Below, piece by piece: positions 1 to 7,233 of a stretch of DNA of 64,000 nucleotides. The notes below the pieces were generated by a model. It was not told the DNA's origin and ran no database searches. It saw only the letters and a list, made by a program, of their open reading frames with translations. Positions within the stretch are counted from its first letter, which is position 1. Each line of letters opens with the position of its first letter. A program made the position numbers and the translations under genes. Source of the DNA: Armatimonadota bacterium (GTDB lineage Bacteria; Armatimonadota; UBA5829; DSUL01); assembly GCA_025998755.1 (NCBI GenBank), contig AP024674.1:434001-498000 (forward strand), in the 5' to 3' direction.

Positions 1-11
1 CTGACACGCAT

Positions 12-866
12 ATGTCCAAGGACACAGGCGAGATCCGCGTCATCAAAAAGAAGAAAGGTCACGACGGGCATCACGGGGGCGCCTGGAAGGTAGCCTACGC
101 AGACTTCGTCACGGCCATGATGGCGTTCTTCCTGGTGATGTGGATCGTCGGGCTCAGCCAGGACATCAAAGATGCCGTTGCAGGCTACTTCAGCGATCCC
201 ATCGGATTTATGGAGGCTGTTCGCCAGGGGAACGCTCCGTTTCCGCTGGGCGAGGGAAAAGGGGCAGGCAAGGAGAAAGAGCCGCTTACCTCGCGGCGCG
301 AGGCGGACGAGAAGGAACGCCTCAGCGAGGCAAAGGAAACGCTGGAGCACGTCGTCCTGGGCGCTCCCGAGTTCAAAGACCTGAAAAAGAACGTGGATAT
401 CCAGCTGGCGGAAGAGGGGCTGCGAATAGATCTTGTGGATGGTGGAGAGTCGCTGTTCTTTGACAGCGCCAGCGCCGCAGTGAAACCCGAGACGCGCCGC
501 CTGCTCACCAGGATTGCTGGCGAGCTGAAATCGCTCCCGAACAGCGTGGTTGTCGAGGGTCACACGGATAACCGCCGGCTGAACCGCGGTGACTCCTACA
601 CCAACTGGGAGCTCTCGGCCGACCGCGCCAACAGTGCCCGCCGCGTGCTGGAGCAAAGCGGCCTGCGCCCCGGGCAGATTGTAGAGGTCAGGGGCTATGC
701 GGCAAACCGCCCTCGTCCCGGGCGGAAGCCAGAGGATCCTGCCAACCGCCGTGTCAGCATCCTGGTGGTCACAAGAGGCGTCTCCAAGAAACCCTCAAAG
801 CCATCCGCTCCTGCTGCTTCTCCCGCCCAGGCTCCTGCCAAAGCCCCTGCCAGCCACTCGCATTGA
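12..866 (+). CDS. motB: Flagellar motor stator protein MotB
   Basis: Stator subunit that, with MotA, conducts ions across the inner membrane and anchors to peptidoglycan to drive flagellar rotation. A basic cytoplasmic N-terminus (IKKKKGHDGHHGG) leads into one membrane helix at about residues 25-48; the motif AYADFVTAMMAFF places the ion-binding aspartate at residue 31. A linker follows, then a C-terminal OmpA/MotB peptidoglycan-binding domain with VVVEGHTDNRR and a closing NRRVSILV. The last 25 residues are rich in Pro, Ala and Lys. Its 284 residues are normal for the family. A TGA lies at bases 2-4, which would fit the end of a motA gene just outside the window (inference). Seen: domain order and key residues. 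The role is by family. Confidence 0.93.
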   Translation: MSKDTGEIRVIKKKKGHDGHHGGAWKVAYADFVTAMMAFFLVMWIVGLSQDIKDAVAGYFSDPIGFMEAVRQGNAPFPLGEGKGAGKEKEPLTSRREADEKERLSEAKETLEHVVLGAPEFKDLKKNVDIQLAEEGLRIDLVDGGESLFFDSASAAVKPETRRLLTRIAGELKSLPNSVVVEGHTDNRRLNRGDSYTNWELSADRANSARRVLEQSGLRPGQIVEVRGYAANRPRPGRKPEDPANRRVSILVVTRGVSKKPSKPSAPAASPAQAPAKAPASHSH

Positions 867-977
867 TGCCGGTTTTGCGAGCATCTTCGTCTGGGATGGG
901 AGTCTTGCGCGTCTGCCGCGCGTTTCTGTCTGCGAAAGGCGCGAACGCACGGCCGCGCCGGAAAGGTGTCTCAGTGG

Positions 978-1340
978 ATGAGCCAGGAAAAGAGCGCGGT
1001 GACGGCGATCGGGACTTGCCAGTTCGAGGAGTTGGTCCTTCTTCATAACGCTCCCGTTCTGGTGGAGTTTACCGCCGCCTGGTGCGCCCCCTGCCGGATG
1101 ATGCGCTCTGTGCTGCAAGAGGTGGCTGGCCTCTTCGCCGACCGTCTGCGCGTGGTGTCCCTGGATGTAGATCAGAATGCGGAGCTGGCGGATGCCTTTG
1201 ATGTGCAGTCCATCCCGGCGCTTATGCTCATCGCCCGCGGTCGTCTCCTGGGCGCCTGGGTGGGTTATCAGACGGCAGGGCAGCTCGCCGCCAACGTTGA
1301 GTCCGCTCTTGCGCGCGGCGAGGTTACAGGCGATGCCTGA
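978..1340 (+). CDS. Thioredoxin-like protein
   Basis: Small cytoplasmic thiol-disulfide oxidoreductase of the thioredoxin fold, 120 residues. It has the redox motif WCAPC (in AAWCAPCRMM) in place of the usual WCGPC, and the loop SIPAL, which carries the cis-proline found in IPTL of classical thioredoxins. There is no signal peptide, so it should act in the cytoplasm. I chose the ATG at 978, with GGAAAGG about 11 bases upstream; an in-frame GTG at 966 would add four residues. It overlaps the next tiny ORF by 8 bases. The variant CAPC dipeptide could tune the redox potential or make it a dedicated reductase. The exact partner is unknown. Confidence 0.85.
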   Translation: MSQEKSAVTAIGTCQFEELVLLHNAPVLVEFTAAWCAPCRMMRSVLQEVAGLFADRLRVVSLDVDQNAELADAFDVQSIPALMLIARGRLLGAWVGYQTAGQLAANVESALARGEVTGDA

Positions 1341-1500
1341 TGCGCGACATTCCGGCCGTAAAGCGATATTCGCCATCATTCTTATTGCCCTTTTGTTCGC
1401 CGCGATCGTGGGTGCGCGCACGTCCGGTCCAGGAACCTGCACCGCGCCGCCGCGCGCGTCCAGCAGCGCTCCTGCGGCTCCTGCCGTGATCCCGCCCTGA
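1333..1500 (+). CDS. Small predicted single-pass membrane protein (55 aa)
   Basis: The ATG lies inside the last codons of the thioredoxin-like gene, so it would be translationally coupled. The 55-residue product has a basic start (MPDARHSGRK), one hydrophobic helix (AIFAIILIALLFAAIVG, about residues 11-27) and a Pro/Ala/Ser-rich tail containing one cysteine. The pattern suggests an inner-membrane anchor with the tail outside the cytoplasm. I do not recognise a family. Being so short it could be a chance ORF; the hydrophobic run and the overlap with the thioredoxin gene are the only arguments in favour. Confidence 0.4.
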   Translation: MPDARHSGRKAIFAIILIALLFAAIVGARTSGPGTCTAPPRASSSAPAAPAVIPP

Positions 1501-1626
1501 AGCCCTGAGCCGAGGGGAAGGGAAAGCCCGCGGGCCAGGCGAAGGTAAACTTACAGAACAAGCGGCGGCGTTCCCCGCGTACAGATTTGCGGCCGCGAAC
1601 ATCACGGGAGACCTGTCCTACCGGCC

Positions 1627-2199
1627 TTGGATCATAGGAGCATCATTGCAGCACTCCTGGCGCTCCTGCTTGCCGCAGGATGTGGCGTGCGCTCATTCTC
1701 CCGCAAAGATGTAGTCCCCCCGGCGCCGCCTCCCGCCGCTTCGGCGGAGCAGAGCCTGGCCGAAATCACCGTCCGCGGAGCGGGGCTTCGCCTGAAAGCT
1801 CCGTCCGGATGGGCGTTTGCCAAGCAGCCCGAATACGTGCAGGCTCAGTGCCGCCCGCGCGGCTCCGAGGCAGACCTCCCCGTGATTCTCGTGCAGGCGG
1901 ATTCAGTGAAGACCGATCTCACTCTGCGCGCCATTGTGTCCGGATTTACCCGCCAGATTCCGCGTGCGCTGGAGAATCCCGTCGTCACGCGCGATGAAGA
2001 GGTCCCCGCCGGACTGGAAGGCATCGAGTCGTACGAGGTTGCCTGCAGGGGCCGTCTGGAGGGTCAGACCGTCGTGATGACCCAGCGAATCCTGCGGAAG
2101 GGTGGCTGGCTCGTGGTCATCACCTTCATAGCTCCCGCTTCCGACCTTCAGCGGTACGAACCGGCTTTCCGCCAGCTCCTTGCGACGCTGGCGTGGTAA
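1627..2199 (+). CDS. Predicted lipoprotein, possible PsbP/Mog1-like fold
   Basis: Exported lipoprotein of unknown role. It uses a TTG start (MDHRSIIAALLALLLAAGC) with GGGAG about a dozen bases upstream; the lipobox LAAGC puts the lipid-bearing cysteine at residue 19. After a Pro/Ala linker comes a single domain of about 140 residues with strands such as GLRLKAPSGWAF and TLRAIVSGF, resembling the pattern of DUF1795/PsbP-type domains (weak recognition, no motif that proves it). It stands alone, ending 10 bases before a convergent prepilin gene. Nothing in the context states a function. Confidence 0.65.
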   Translation: MDHRSIIAALLALLLAAGCGVRSFSRKDVVPPAPPPAASAEQSLAEITVRGAGLRLKAPSGWAFAKQPEYVQAQCRPRGSEADLPVILVQADSVKTDLTLRAIVSGFTRQIPRALENPVVTRDEEVPAGLEGIESYEVACRGRLEGQTVVMTQRILRKGGWLVVITFIAPASDLQRYEPAFRQLLATLAW

Positions 2200-2209
2200 A
2201 GCGATTCCC

Positions 2210-2950
2210 TTACTGGTATGGTCCGCAGATGGTGTCCGTGTAGTCGTAAGACCAGGTGCGCCACTCCGCGTAAGGCATCTCCCGGGCGTGACCGTCGGCG
2301 AAGAGCGCCATTGAGCGCGCCACCTGCCGGTACTGGTTGCTTGTCAGTGTTCTCTGCGACTGTGCGATGGAAAACGCTTCCGAGCTGTGGAAATAGCCGG
2401 GCTCATACATCACTGTCATCCGCGACGGCTCCGGGACGGAGTCCAGCTTCCCGGTATAGACCACATTCCGCTTGCGTCCTCCCGGCACGTTGACCACGCC
2501 AAGCCGTGTGTTGAACCAGTAAGACCCCCCGCCGTGGTATCTCCACAATGGCTTGAAATAGGGGATCTCGTTCGGAACGGACATCTGGCGTCCATCCGTC
2601 AGGACGAACGTGAGGTTGGTGAAGTATCCTTTGTCGCTGCGGCACCGCCAGTGAGCGGCGGTCTTGGCGTAGGGCATTAGAGCGTCCCAGATCAGGGGCG
2701 GCCGGGGATTCATGCTGTTCCAGAACATGCCGTCGCTAGGATCCTGTCCGAATGGCATGAACCCCCTGTTGTCGTCCGCATACATCCGGAACTGCAGACC
2801 GATCTGCTTCAGATTGGCGAAGCACACTGCCTTGCGCCCGTTCTCCCGGGCGGCGGCAAACACGGGGAAAAGGATCGCCGCCAGGATGGCGATGATGGCG
2901 ATGACCACGAGAAGCTCGATCAGAGTGAATCCCCGGGCGTCCTTTCGCAT
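2210..2950 (-). CDS. Type II secretion/type IV prepilin-like protein (H-X9-DG, DUF1559-like)
   Basis: Pseudopilin-like protein with a class III signal: MRKDARG then [16 protein letters not shown], so a prepilin peptidase would cut after Gly7, leaving Phe1 and Glu5 of the mature protein. The conserved segment that follows ([20 protein letters not shown], then [17 protein letters not shown]) and the C-terminal FADGHA motif are typical of the large DUF1559/H-X9-DG family, abundant in Armatimonadota and Planctomycetota. The open frame runs further upstream, but the ATG at 2950 has a strong GGAGGAG eight bases before it, giving 246 residues. The middle is rich in Tyr, Trp and Pro, as expected for a surface-exposed globular head. 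The specific substrate or filament is unknown. Confidence 0.88.
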   Translation of the reverse strand: MRKDARGFTLIELLVVIAIIAILAAILFPVFAAARENGRKAVCFANLKQIGLQFRMYADDNRGFMPFGQDPSDGMFWNSMNPRPPLIWDALMPYAKTAAHWRCRSDKGYFTNLTFVLTDGRQMSVPNEIPYFKPLWRYHGGGSYWFNTRLGVVNVPGGRKRNVVYTGKLDSVPEPSRMTVMYEPGYFHSSEAFSIAQSQRTLTSNQYRQVARSMALFADGHAREMPYAEWRTWSYDYTDTICGPYQ

Positions 2951-3253
2951 GCCGGCTCTCCTCCGTAAAAGGGTATCTTCTATGCGTGAAGCGAAAGAGG
3001 GGCTCCCTTGTCGGGACGTCGGGGCGCTGGCGCTCTTCCGCCCGAAGTCGCTGTTTGACACCAGTATAACACAGGCGGCGGGCGCAGCATTCCAGCGGGC
3101 TGAGCCCCGCATTGCAAAAAACACCGCGGAGGATGTTGCCGCAGGGCACGGTTTCGGGTAACGTATTCCGGCCGGGACACCGGTTGCCTGAGTCCCGGCA
3201 TATCGAGTTTTCTCCCGCCTGCTGATTGATAACGGCGAGAGGGGGTGTTGATT
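2951..3253. other. Intergenic region between divergent genes
   Basis: This 303-base gap separates the prepilin (minus) from the zinc-ribbon/DUF2007 gene (plus). It holds the ribosome-binding sites of both genes at its edges. Around 3054-3078 an AT-richer patch contains TTGACA on the plus strand and TATACT on the minus strand, but neither has a matching partner hexamer at 16-18 bases, so I do not call a promoter. I see no RNA gene or convincing small ORF. Confidence 0.5.
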
Positions 3254-3673
3254 ATGCCATACTGCCCGGTCTGCGGAGCGGAGTTCCGCAAGGGGTTCGC
3301 TGAATGCTCCGATTGCGGAGTGGAACTGGTGGAAGAAGAAGAGGACGAGCTCTTCCCGGACGACGATGAGTCCGACGCCGCAGAGGAGGACGAGGATCTG
3401 GTCGCGGAAGAAGAGGCCGATCTGGTCGAGATCTACAGCGGTCCGCCTTTTGCCGCCCAGATGCTGGCAAATGCCCTGAAGGAACAGGGCATCGGCGCCG
3501 TTGTGGAGAGCGATTCGGACAATGTGCTGATCGGCCCCACGGAGAGTTCCGTCTTCGTCACAGAGACCGACTATAACGAGCATGACGAAATCATCCAGGA
3601 ATGCCTGGAGCTTGTCGAGTCCGAAAGCCCGGATGATCACGGCGAGGCTTTCGAGGACGAAGAGGAGATCTGA
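3254..3673 (+). CDS. Zinc-ribbon protein with acidic linker and DUF2007-type domain
   Basis: A 139-residue cytoplasmic protein in three parts. Residues 1-25 form a zinc ribbon with two CxxC pairs (CPVCG and CSDCG). Next is a stretch of almost only Glu and Asp, about 35 residues. Then comes a domain beginning [19 protein letters not shown] and continuing [10 protein letters not shown], which matches the DUF2007 pattern, annotated in databases as a putative signal-transducing domain. The C-terminus is again acidic. The ATG at 3254 is preferred over the GTG at 3245 because of its spacing from GAGAGGGGG. A strong terminator follows at 3704-3742, so it is probably a monocistronic gene. The ligand and partner are unknown. 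Confidence 0.75.
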   Translation: MPYCPVCGAEFRKGFAECSDCGVELVEEEEDELFPDDDESDAAEEDEDLVAEEEADLVEIYSGPPFAAQMLANALKEQGIGAVVESDSDNVLIGPTESSVFVTETDYNEHDEIIQECLELVESESPDDHGEAFEDEEEI

Positions 3674-3703
3674 AGGGTTCGATAGGCGTCTTCTGTTCCT
3701 GGC

Positions 3704-3742
3704 GCGCCCCGCCGCCCCGAAGGTCGGCGGGGCGCACCTTTT
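3704..3742 (+). terminator. Rho-independent terminator after the DUF2007-type gene
   Basis: Perfect 11-base arms (GCGCCCCGCCG at 3704-3714 and CGGCGGGGCGC at 3725-3735) around a 10-base loop, followed by ACCTTTT. It lies 30 bases after the stop codon at 3671-3673. The strong GC stem plus T-run is the standard architecture. Confidence 0.85.
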
Positions 3743-3855
3743 GCGGCTGGCTGCAGCCGGGGGCAGGAGCGCCGTTGAGCGCGCGCGAAGTCACGAGAAG
3801 GAAACGCCGGGGCGCACGCGCCCGTCGGCAGTTGTCGGAGGGAAACCGGACACCA

Positions 3856-4569
3856 ATGAGCGATAAAAAACCGGCGGCTGTGATTACCGGGGGCACCGGA
3901 GGCCTGGGCCAGGCTGTTTCACTCGCCTTCCTGGATGCAGGCTGGGATGTGATGGTGACTTTTGTCGAAGAGGAGCAGTTCCAGGAGTTGGAGCGCAAGG
4001 CCGATGCTAAAGCGTCCTCCCTTCGAGGAATCTGCGCGGACCTTACGCGCGCGGATGAAGTGGAGCGTCTGGCACAAGAGACGCGCCGCGAATTCGGCGC
4101 CATCGAGGCCCTGGTCAATCTGGTGGGCGGATTCGCCGGAGGCTTCCCCGTCACGCAGACTCCCGAAGCCGTTTGGGATCACATGATGCGCCTGAACTTG
4201 AAAACCTGCTTCCTGACCGTGCGCGCTTTGGCTCCGCTGGTGGTGGAGAACGGAGGCGGTGCCATCGTCACCGTGGGATCCCGCGGCGCGGTGGAGACGC
4301 CGCCCGGGCTCGCTGCCTATGCCGTCTCAAAGGCCGGGGTGGTGGCACTGACAAAAGCATTGGCAGAGGAGCTGCGCCGTGATCGGGTGCGCGTGAACTG
4401 CGTCCTCCCGAGCATCATAGACACCCCTGCGAACCGCTCCGCCATGCCCGATGCCGATTTCAGCCGCTGGGTGCGTCCCGAAGCGCTGGCGCGAACCATC
4501 CTGTTTCTTGTCAGCGAGGAGGCGGCTCCCATCAGTGGGGCGTGCATCCCCGTCTACGGAGATTCCTGA
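3856..4569 (+). CDS. SDR family NAD(P)-dependent oxidoreductase
   Basis: Classical short-chain dehydrogenase/reductase of 237 residues. The N-terminal nucleotide-binding motif TGGTGGLG is at residues 11-18. The NNAG motif is replaced by NLVGG. The catalytic serine lies in GSRGA and the Tyr/Lys pair in YAVSK. The C-terminal NCVLPSIIDTPANR is the usual segment closing the active site, and SGACIPVYG is the family's end motif. I chose the ATG at 3856 with GGAGGG upstream, since the longer open frame begins with a basic, uncharacteristic stretch across a terminator. It lies 3 bases before the gamma-glutamyltransferase gene. FabG-like proteins share these features, but no fatty-acid genes are nearby, so the substrate is open. 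Confidence 0.88.
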   Translation: MSDKKPAAVITGGTGGLGQAVSLAFLDAGWDVMVTFVEEEQFQELERKADAKASSLRGICADLTRADEVERLAQETRREFGAIEALVNLVGGFAGGFPVTQTPEAVWDHMMRLNLKTCFLTVRALAPLVVENGGGAIVTVGSRGAVETPPGLAAYAVSKAGVVALTKALAEELRRDRVRVNCVLPSIIDTPANRSAMPDADFSRWVRPEALARTILFLVSEEAAPISGACIPVYGDS

Positions 4570-4572
4570 TTT

Positions 4573-6324
4573 ATGGCTCACACGGCACGTCCCGATTTCC
4601 GCGCTCGCAGGCAGGCTGTTGCCGCCGGACACTATCTGGCGGCGATGGCCGGGCACGACATTCTGCGGGACGGCGGGAACGCCGCCGACGCCGCCGCCGC
4701 GGTGGCTTTCTGTCTCTCCGTCCTTGAGCCGCACCAGAACGGTCCGGGCGGTGAGTGTCCCGCGCTGGTCCATTTCGGCGGAAAGACCTATGCCGTTTCG
4801 GGTCAGGGCACGTCACCGGCCGCTCTGACGCTGGAATGGTTTCGGGAGCGGGGATACGAGCTGATCCCGGGTGATGGGCTTCTGCCCGCCACAGTGCCGG
4901 CGCTCATCGGTACGTGGCTGCTCATTCTCCGGGAGTTCGGCAGCCTCCCGCTCGCGCGCATTCTGGAGCCTGCCATCGAGCTGGCGGAGACCGGCTTCAT
5001 CGTCTACCAGAGTCTGGCGGAGACCATCGAAATGCACTCCGGCCGGTTCCGCGGCGAGTGGCCGACCTCGGCCGAGGTGTATCTGCCGGACGGACGCGCT
5101 CCGAAGATTGGCGATACCCTGCGGCTCCCCGCAGTGGCCGAGACCTTCCGCCGGATGCGAAACGAGTCTGCCCGCAAGTCGGACCGTGTGCAGGGGCTGC
5201 AGGCGGCCTACGACTGGTTCTACCGCGGGCAGGCGGCAGCCATCATCGAAGGTTTTTGCCGGAGCACGAAGGTCTGTGATTCTGCGGGACGTGAGTCGCC
5301 GGGCTTTCTGACACAGGAGGATGTCGGCACATGGCGTCCGCGACTGGAGGAGCCGGTCCGCTTCACCTATCGTGGGGTTGAAGTGTGCAAGTGCGGCCCC
5401 TGGACTCAGGGGCCCGTGTTCCTGCAGCAGCTCGCCATCCTGCAGCACTTCGATCTGCGGGCTATGGGGTGGGGGACCCCCGCATACTTCCATACCATCA
5501 TCGAAGCCGCCCGGCTGGCCTTCGCCGACCGTGAGGCGTGGTATGGGGACCCGGACTTCGACGACGTACCTTTGGAGCGGCTGCTCTCCACACCCTACAA
5601 CCGCCAACGCGCCGCGCTTATCGATCCTCGCGCGGCCGCTCCGGAGCTGCGTCCGGGCGATCCTTTCCAGCGCAGAACTGCTCCTGATGTGTCATCTGCT
5701 GGTGCGCCGCCTGCCGGAGAAGGCGGCTCTGGCGGATTCTCCGGAGATACCACCCACCTGGACGTGGTGGACCGCTGGGGCAACTGCGTATCCGCCACAC
5801 CGTCAGGCGGCTGGCTCCAGAGTTCGCCCGTCATCCCTGATTTGGGGTTCCCTCTGGGCACGCGGGGGCAGATGTTCTACCTGGACCCATCCCGAGCCAA
5901 CTGTTTCGCGCCGCGCAAGCGTCCTCGCACTACCCTGACGCCGTCACTGGCTCTGCAGGGCGGCAGACCCTGGCTGGTGTTCGGGACACCCGGCGGCGAC
6001 GGGCAGGATCAGTGGTCGCTGCAGGTATTCCTGAACATTGTGGAGTTCGGGATGGATCCGGCCCGCGCGGTGGAGTTGCCGACGGTCACGGTTCAGTCTT
6101 TCCCGTCTTCGTTCTACCCGCGGCAGAGCTTCCCGCTGCGTGTGTCATGTGAGTCACGCATCAAGATGGAAACGCTCAAGACGCTCCAGGGATGGGGGCA
6201 TGAGGTCCACGTGGACCCTCCCTACGTGCATGGCCGGCCCAGCGTGCTGCGTCTGGAGGAAGACGGATCGGTGACGGGTGCGATCACCAGCCGGCTGGAA
6301 ACAGGTTATGTTACGGGATGGTGA
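4573..6324 (+). CDS. ggt: Gamma-glutamyltransferase family protein
   Basis: N-terminal nucleophile hydrolase that transfers or hydrolyses gamma-glutamyl groups, e.g. of glutathione. At 583 residues it is a normal-length precursor that would self-cleave into large and small subunits. The N-terminal block AGHDILRDGGNAADAAAAVA and NGPGGECPALVH are family signatures. Cleavage is expected before Thr393 in GDTTHLDVVD, and the later FGTPGGDGQDQW matches the conserved glycine-rich oxyanion region. I see no signal peptide, so it may be cytoplasmic, unlike the periplasmic enterobacterial enzyme. It is close behind the SDR gene and probably co-transcribed. Some members act on cephalosporins or poly-gamma-glutamate; the exact substrate cannot be read here. 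Confidence 0.9.
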   Translation: MAHTARPDFRARRQAVAAGHYLAAMAGHDILRDGGNAADAAAAVAFCLSVLEPHQNGPGGECPALVHFGGKTYAVSGQGTSPAALTLEWFRERGYELIPGDGLLPATVPALIGTWLLILREFGSLPLARILEPAIELAETGFIVYQSLAETIEMHSGRFRGEWPTSAEVYLPDGRAPKIGDTLRLPAVAETFRRMRNESARKSDRVQGLQAAYDWFYRGQAAAIIEGFCRSTKVCDSAGRESPGFLTQEDVGTWRPRLEEPVRFTYRGVEVCKCGPWTQGPVFLQQLAILQHFDLRAMGWGTPAYFHTIIEAARLAFADREAWYGDPDFDDVPLERLLSTPYNRQRAALIDPRAAAPELRPGDPFQRRTAPDVSSAGAPPAGEGGSGGFSGDTTHLDVVDRWGNCVSATPSGGWLQSSPVIPDLGFPLGTRGQMFYLDPSRANCFAPRKRPRTTLTPSLALQGGRPWLVFGTPGGDGQDQWSLQVFLNIVEFGMDPARAVELPTVTVQSFPSSFYPRQSFPLRVSCESRIKMETLKTLQGWGHEVHVDPPYVHGRPSVLRLEEDGSVTGAITSRLETGYVTGW

Positions 6325-6331
6325 CTGCCTG

Positions 6332-7123
6332 CTACACCGCGCGGACGTAGATCTCCCGTGCGATGTCCCGGTCTATCGCCACGTCCGTCTCCCCGATGCG
6401 GATGACGTAGGATGGCCTTTTCTGGTGCAACCGGATCTCGGCCCCGGGCGTCAGGCCCAGCACGGCCAGACGGTCCAGACGCGTATGGGACTTCGGCGCG
6501 ATGAACACCACGCGGTACCTCTGGCCCACAGCGGCATCCTCCAGGGGAGCCACCAGCGGAGGCACCTCGCGGGAGATACGCCCGCAGCACCGGCCGCGAG
6601 GAATGGGACGCCCGTGAGGGCAGTGGGGCGGATGTCCCAGAAACGCGCAGATCCGCTCTACCACGGTGGGTGAAATGGCGTGCTCCAGGCGGCAGACGTC
6701 GGTCCGGCTTTCAGCAGCGTCCAGATCCAGCAATTCCGTAAGAAGAAGCTCTGTTAGCCTGTGGCGCCGGATGAGCTCCTCCGCCCTGGCGGCCCCCGTC
6801 TCGCTGAGCCGGACGGTTCCATCCACCTCTTCCACCAGACCCGCCGCTTTCAGACGGGGGAGATGAGCCGAGATTTCGCAGCCGTTCTGGCAATCGGTGC
6901 CGTCGTCCGCGTGCTGCAGACTGCAGGAGTGTCCTGACGAGGCATCCGAGTAACCGGCCGGAATAGACCGCCGGTCCTCCTCGGCCACCCAGAGCTGCTC
7001 CAGGAGATGATCTGTCTGCTCGCGGCTTAGCTCCGGCGGCCCTTCAACCTGGCCGCCACCATTTCCAGAAGGTCCACCACCGACGACCTCATTTTTAGCT
7101 CGATACCGCAGTTTGGACAGCAT
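6332..7123 (-). CDS. DtxR/MntR-like metal regulator with cysteine-rich helix-turn-helix and FeoA-like C-terminal domain
   Basis: Probable iron-responsive repressor of the feo cluster, 263 residues. After a glycine-rich start come a winged helix (about 34-110), a DtxR dimerisation domain (about 111-180) and an SH3/FeoA-like domain (about 185-263). Metal ligands corresponding to DtxR are seen as His121, Glu125, Cys144, Glu147 and His148, but the ligand equivalent to DtxR His98 is Arg140. Oddly, the helix-turn-helix core carries Cys67, Cys78 and Cys82, and more cysteines follow (Cys168, Cys179, Cys180), suggesting an Fe-S or extra metal site (inference). The ATG at 7123 has GGGAG just upstream but overlaps the preceding gene by 97 bases; no other standard start lies before the conserved region. 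It would sense Fe2+ or Mn2+. Confidence 0.75.
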   Translation of the reverse strand: MLSKLRYRAKNEVVGGGPSGNGGGQVEGPPELSREQTDHLLEQLWVAEEDRRSIPAGYSDASSGHSCSLQHADDGTDCQNGCEISAHLPRLKAAGLVEEVDGTVRLSETGAARAEELIRRHRLTELLLTELLDLDAAESRTDVCRLEHAISPTVVERICAFLGHPPHCPHGRPIPRGRCCGRISREVPPLVAPLEDAAVGQRYRVVFIAPKSHTRLDRLAVLGLTPGAEIRLHQKRPSYVIRIGETDVAIDRDIAREIYVRAV

Positions 7124-7233
7124 GACACTCCCGCTCCGGCGTGCTGCTTGTGCAGCGCGCAGCCTTCACACTTTCGCAGCAGCTCTTCCTCAGAGCCGCG
7201 ATACCCGCAGAAATGGCACTGGAACTCACTCAC
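7027..7233 (-). CDS. Small cysteine-rich (double zinc-ribbon-like) protein coupled to feoB
   Basis: A 68-residue soluble protein with cysteines at 6, 9, 22, 25, 38, 39 and 42 and histidines at 28 and 31, arranged as CHFC, CEGC and CCPNC; this looks like two fused metal knuckles. The C-terminal half is a helix (SSVVDLLEMVAARLKGRR). The GTG start overlaps the feoB TGA, so translation should be coupled to feoB, and the 3' end overlaps the N-terminus of the regulator gene. It is not the membrane-type FeoB-associated Cys-rich protein I know, nor FeoC. A role in Fe2+ delivery, Fe sensing or FeoB regulation is inference from position. Confidence 0.7.
   Translation of the reverse strand: MSEFQCHFCGYRGSEEELLRKCEGCALHKQHAGAGVSCCPNCGIELKMRSSVVDLLEMVAARLKGRRS

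Noticed and set aside
3054-3078. TTGACA followed closely by TATAAC on the plus strand, with TATACT on the minus strand
   Set aside because: Only four bases separate the plus-strand hexamers, and neither strand has a matching partner at 16-18 bases.
2951-3640. Upstream extension of the prepilin open frame
   Set aside because: The ATG at 2950 has a strong SD and a typical class III signal directly after it; the extension overlaps the zinc-ribbon gene on the other strand.
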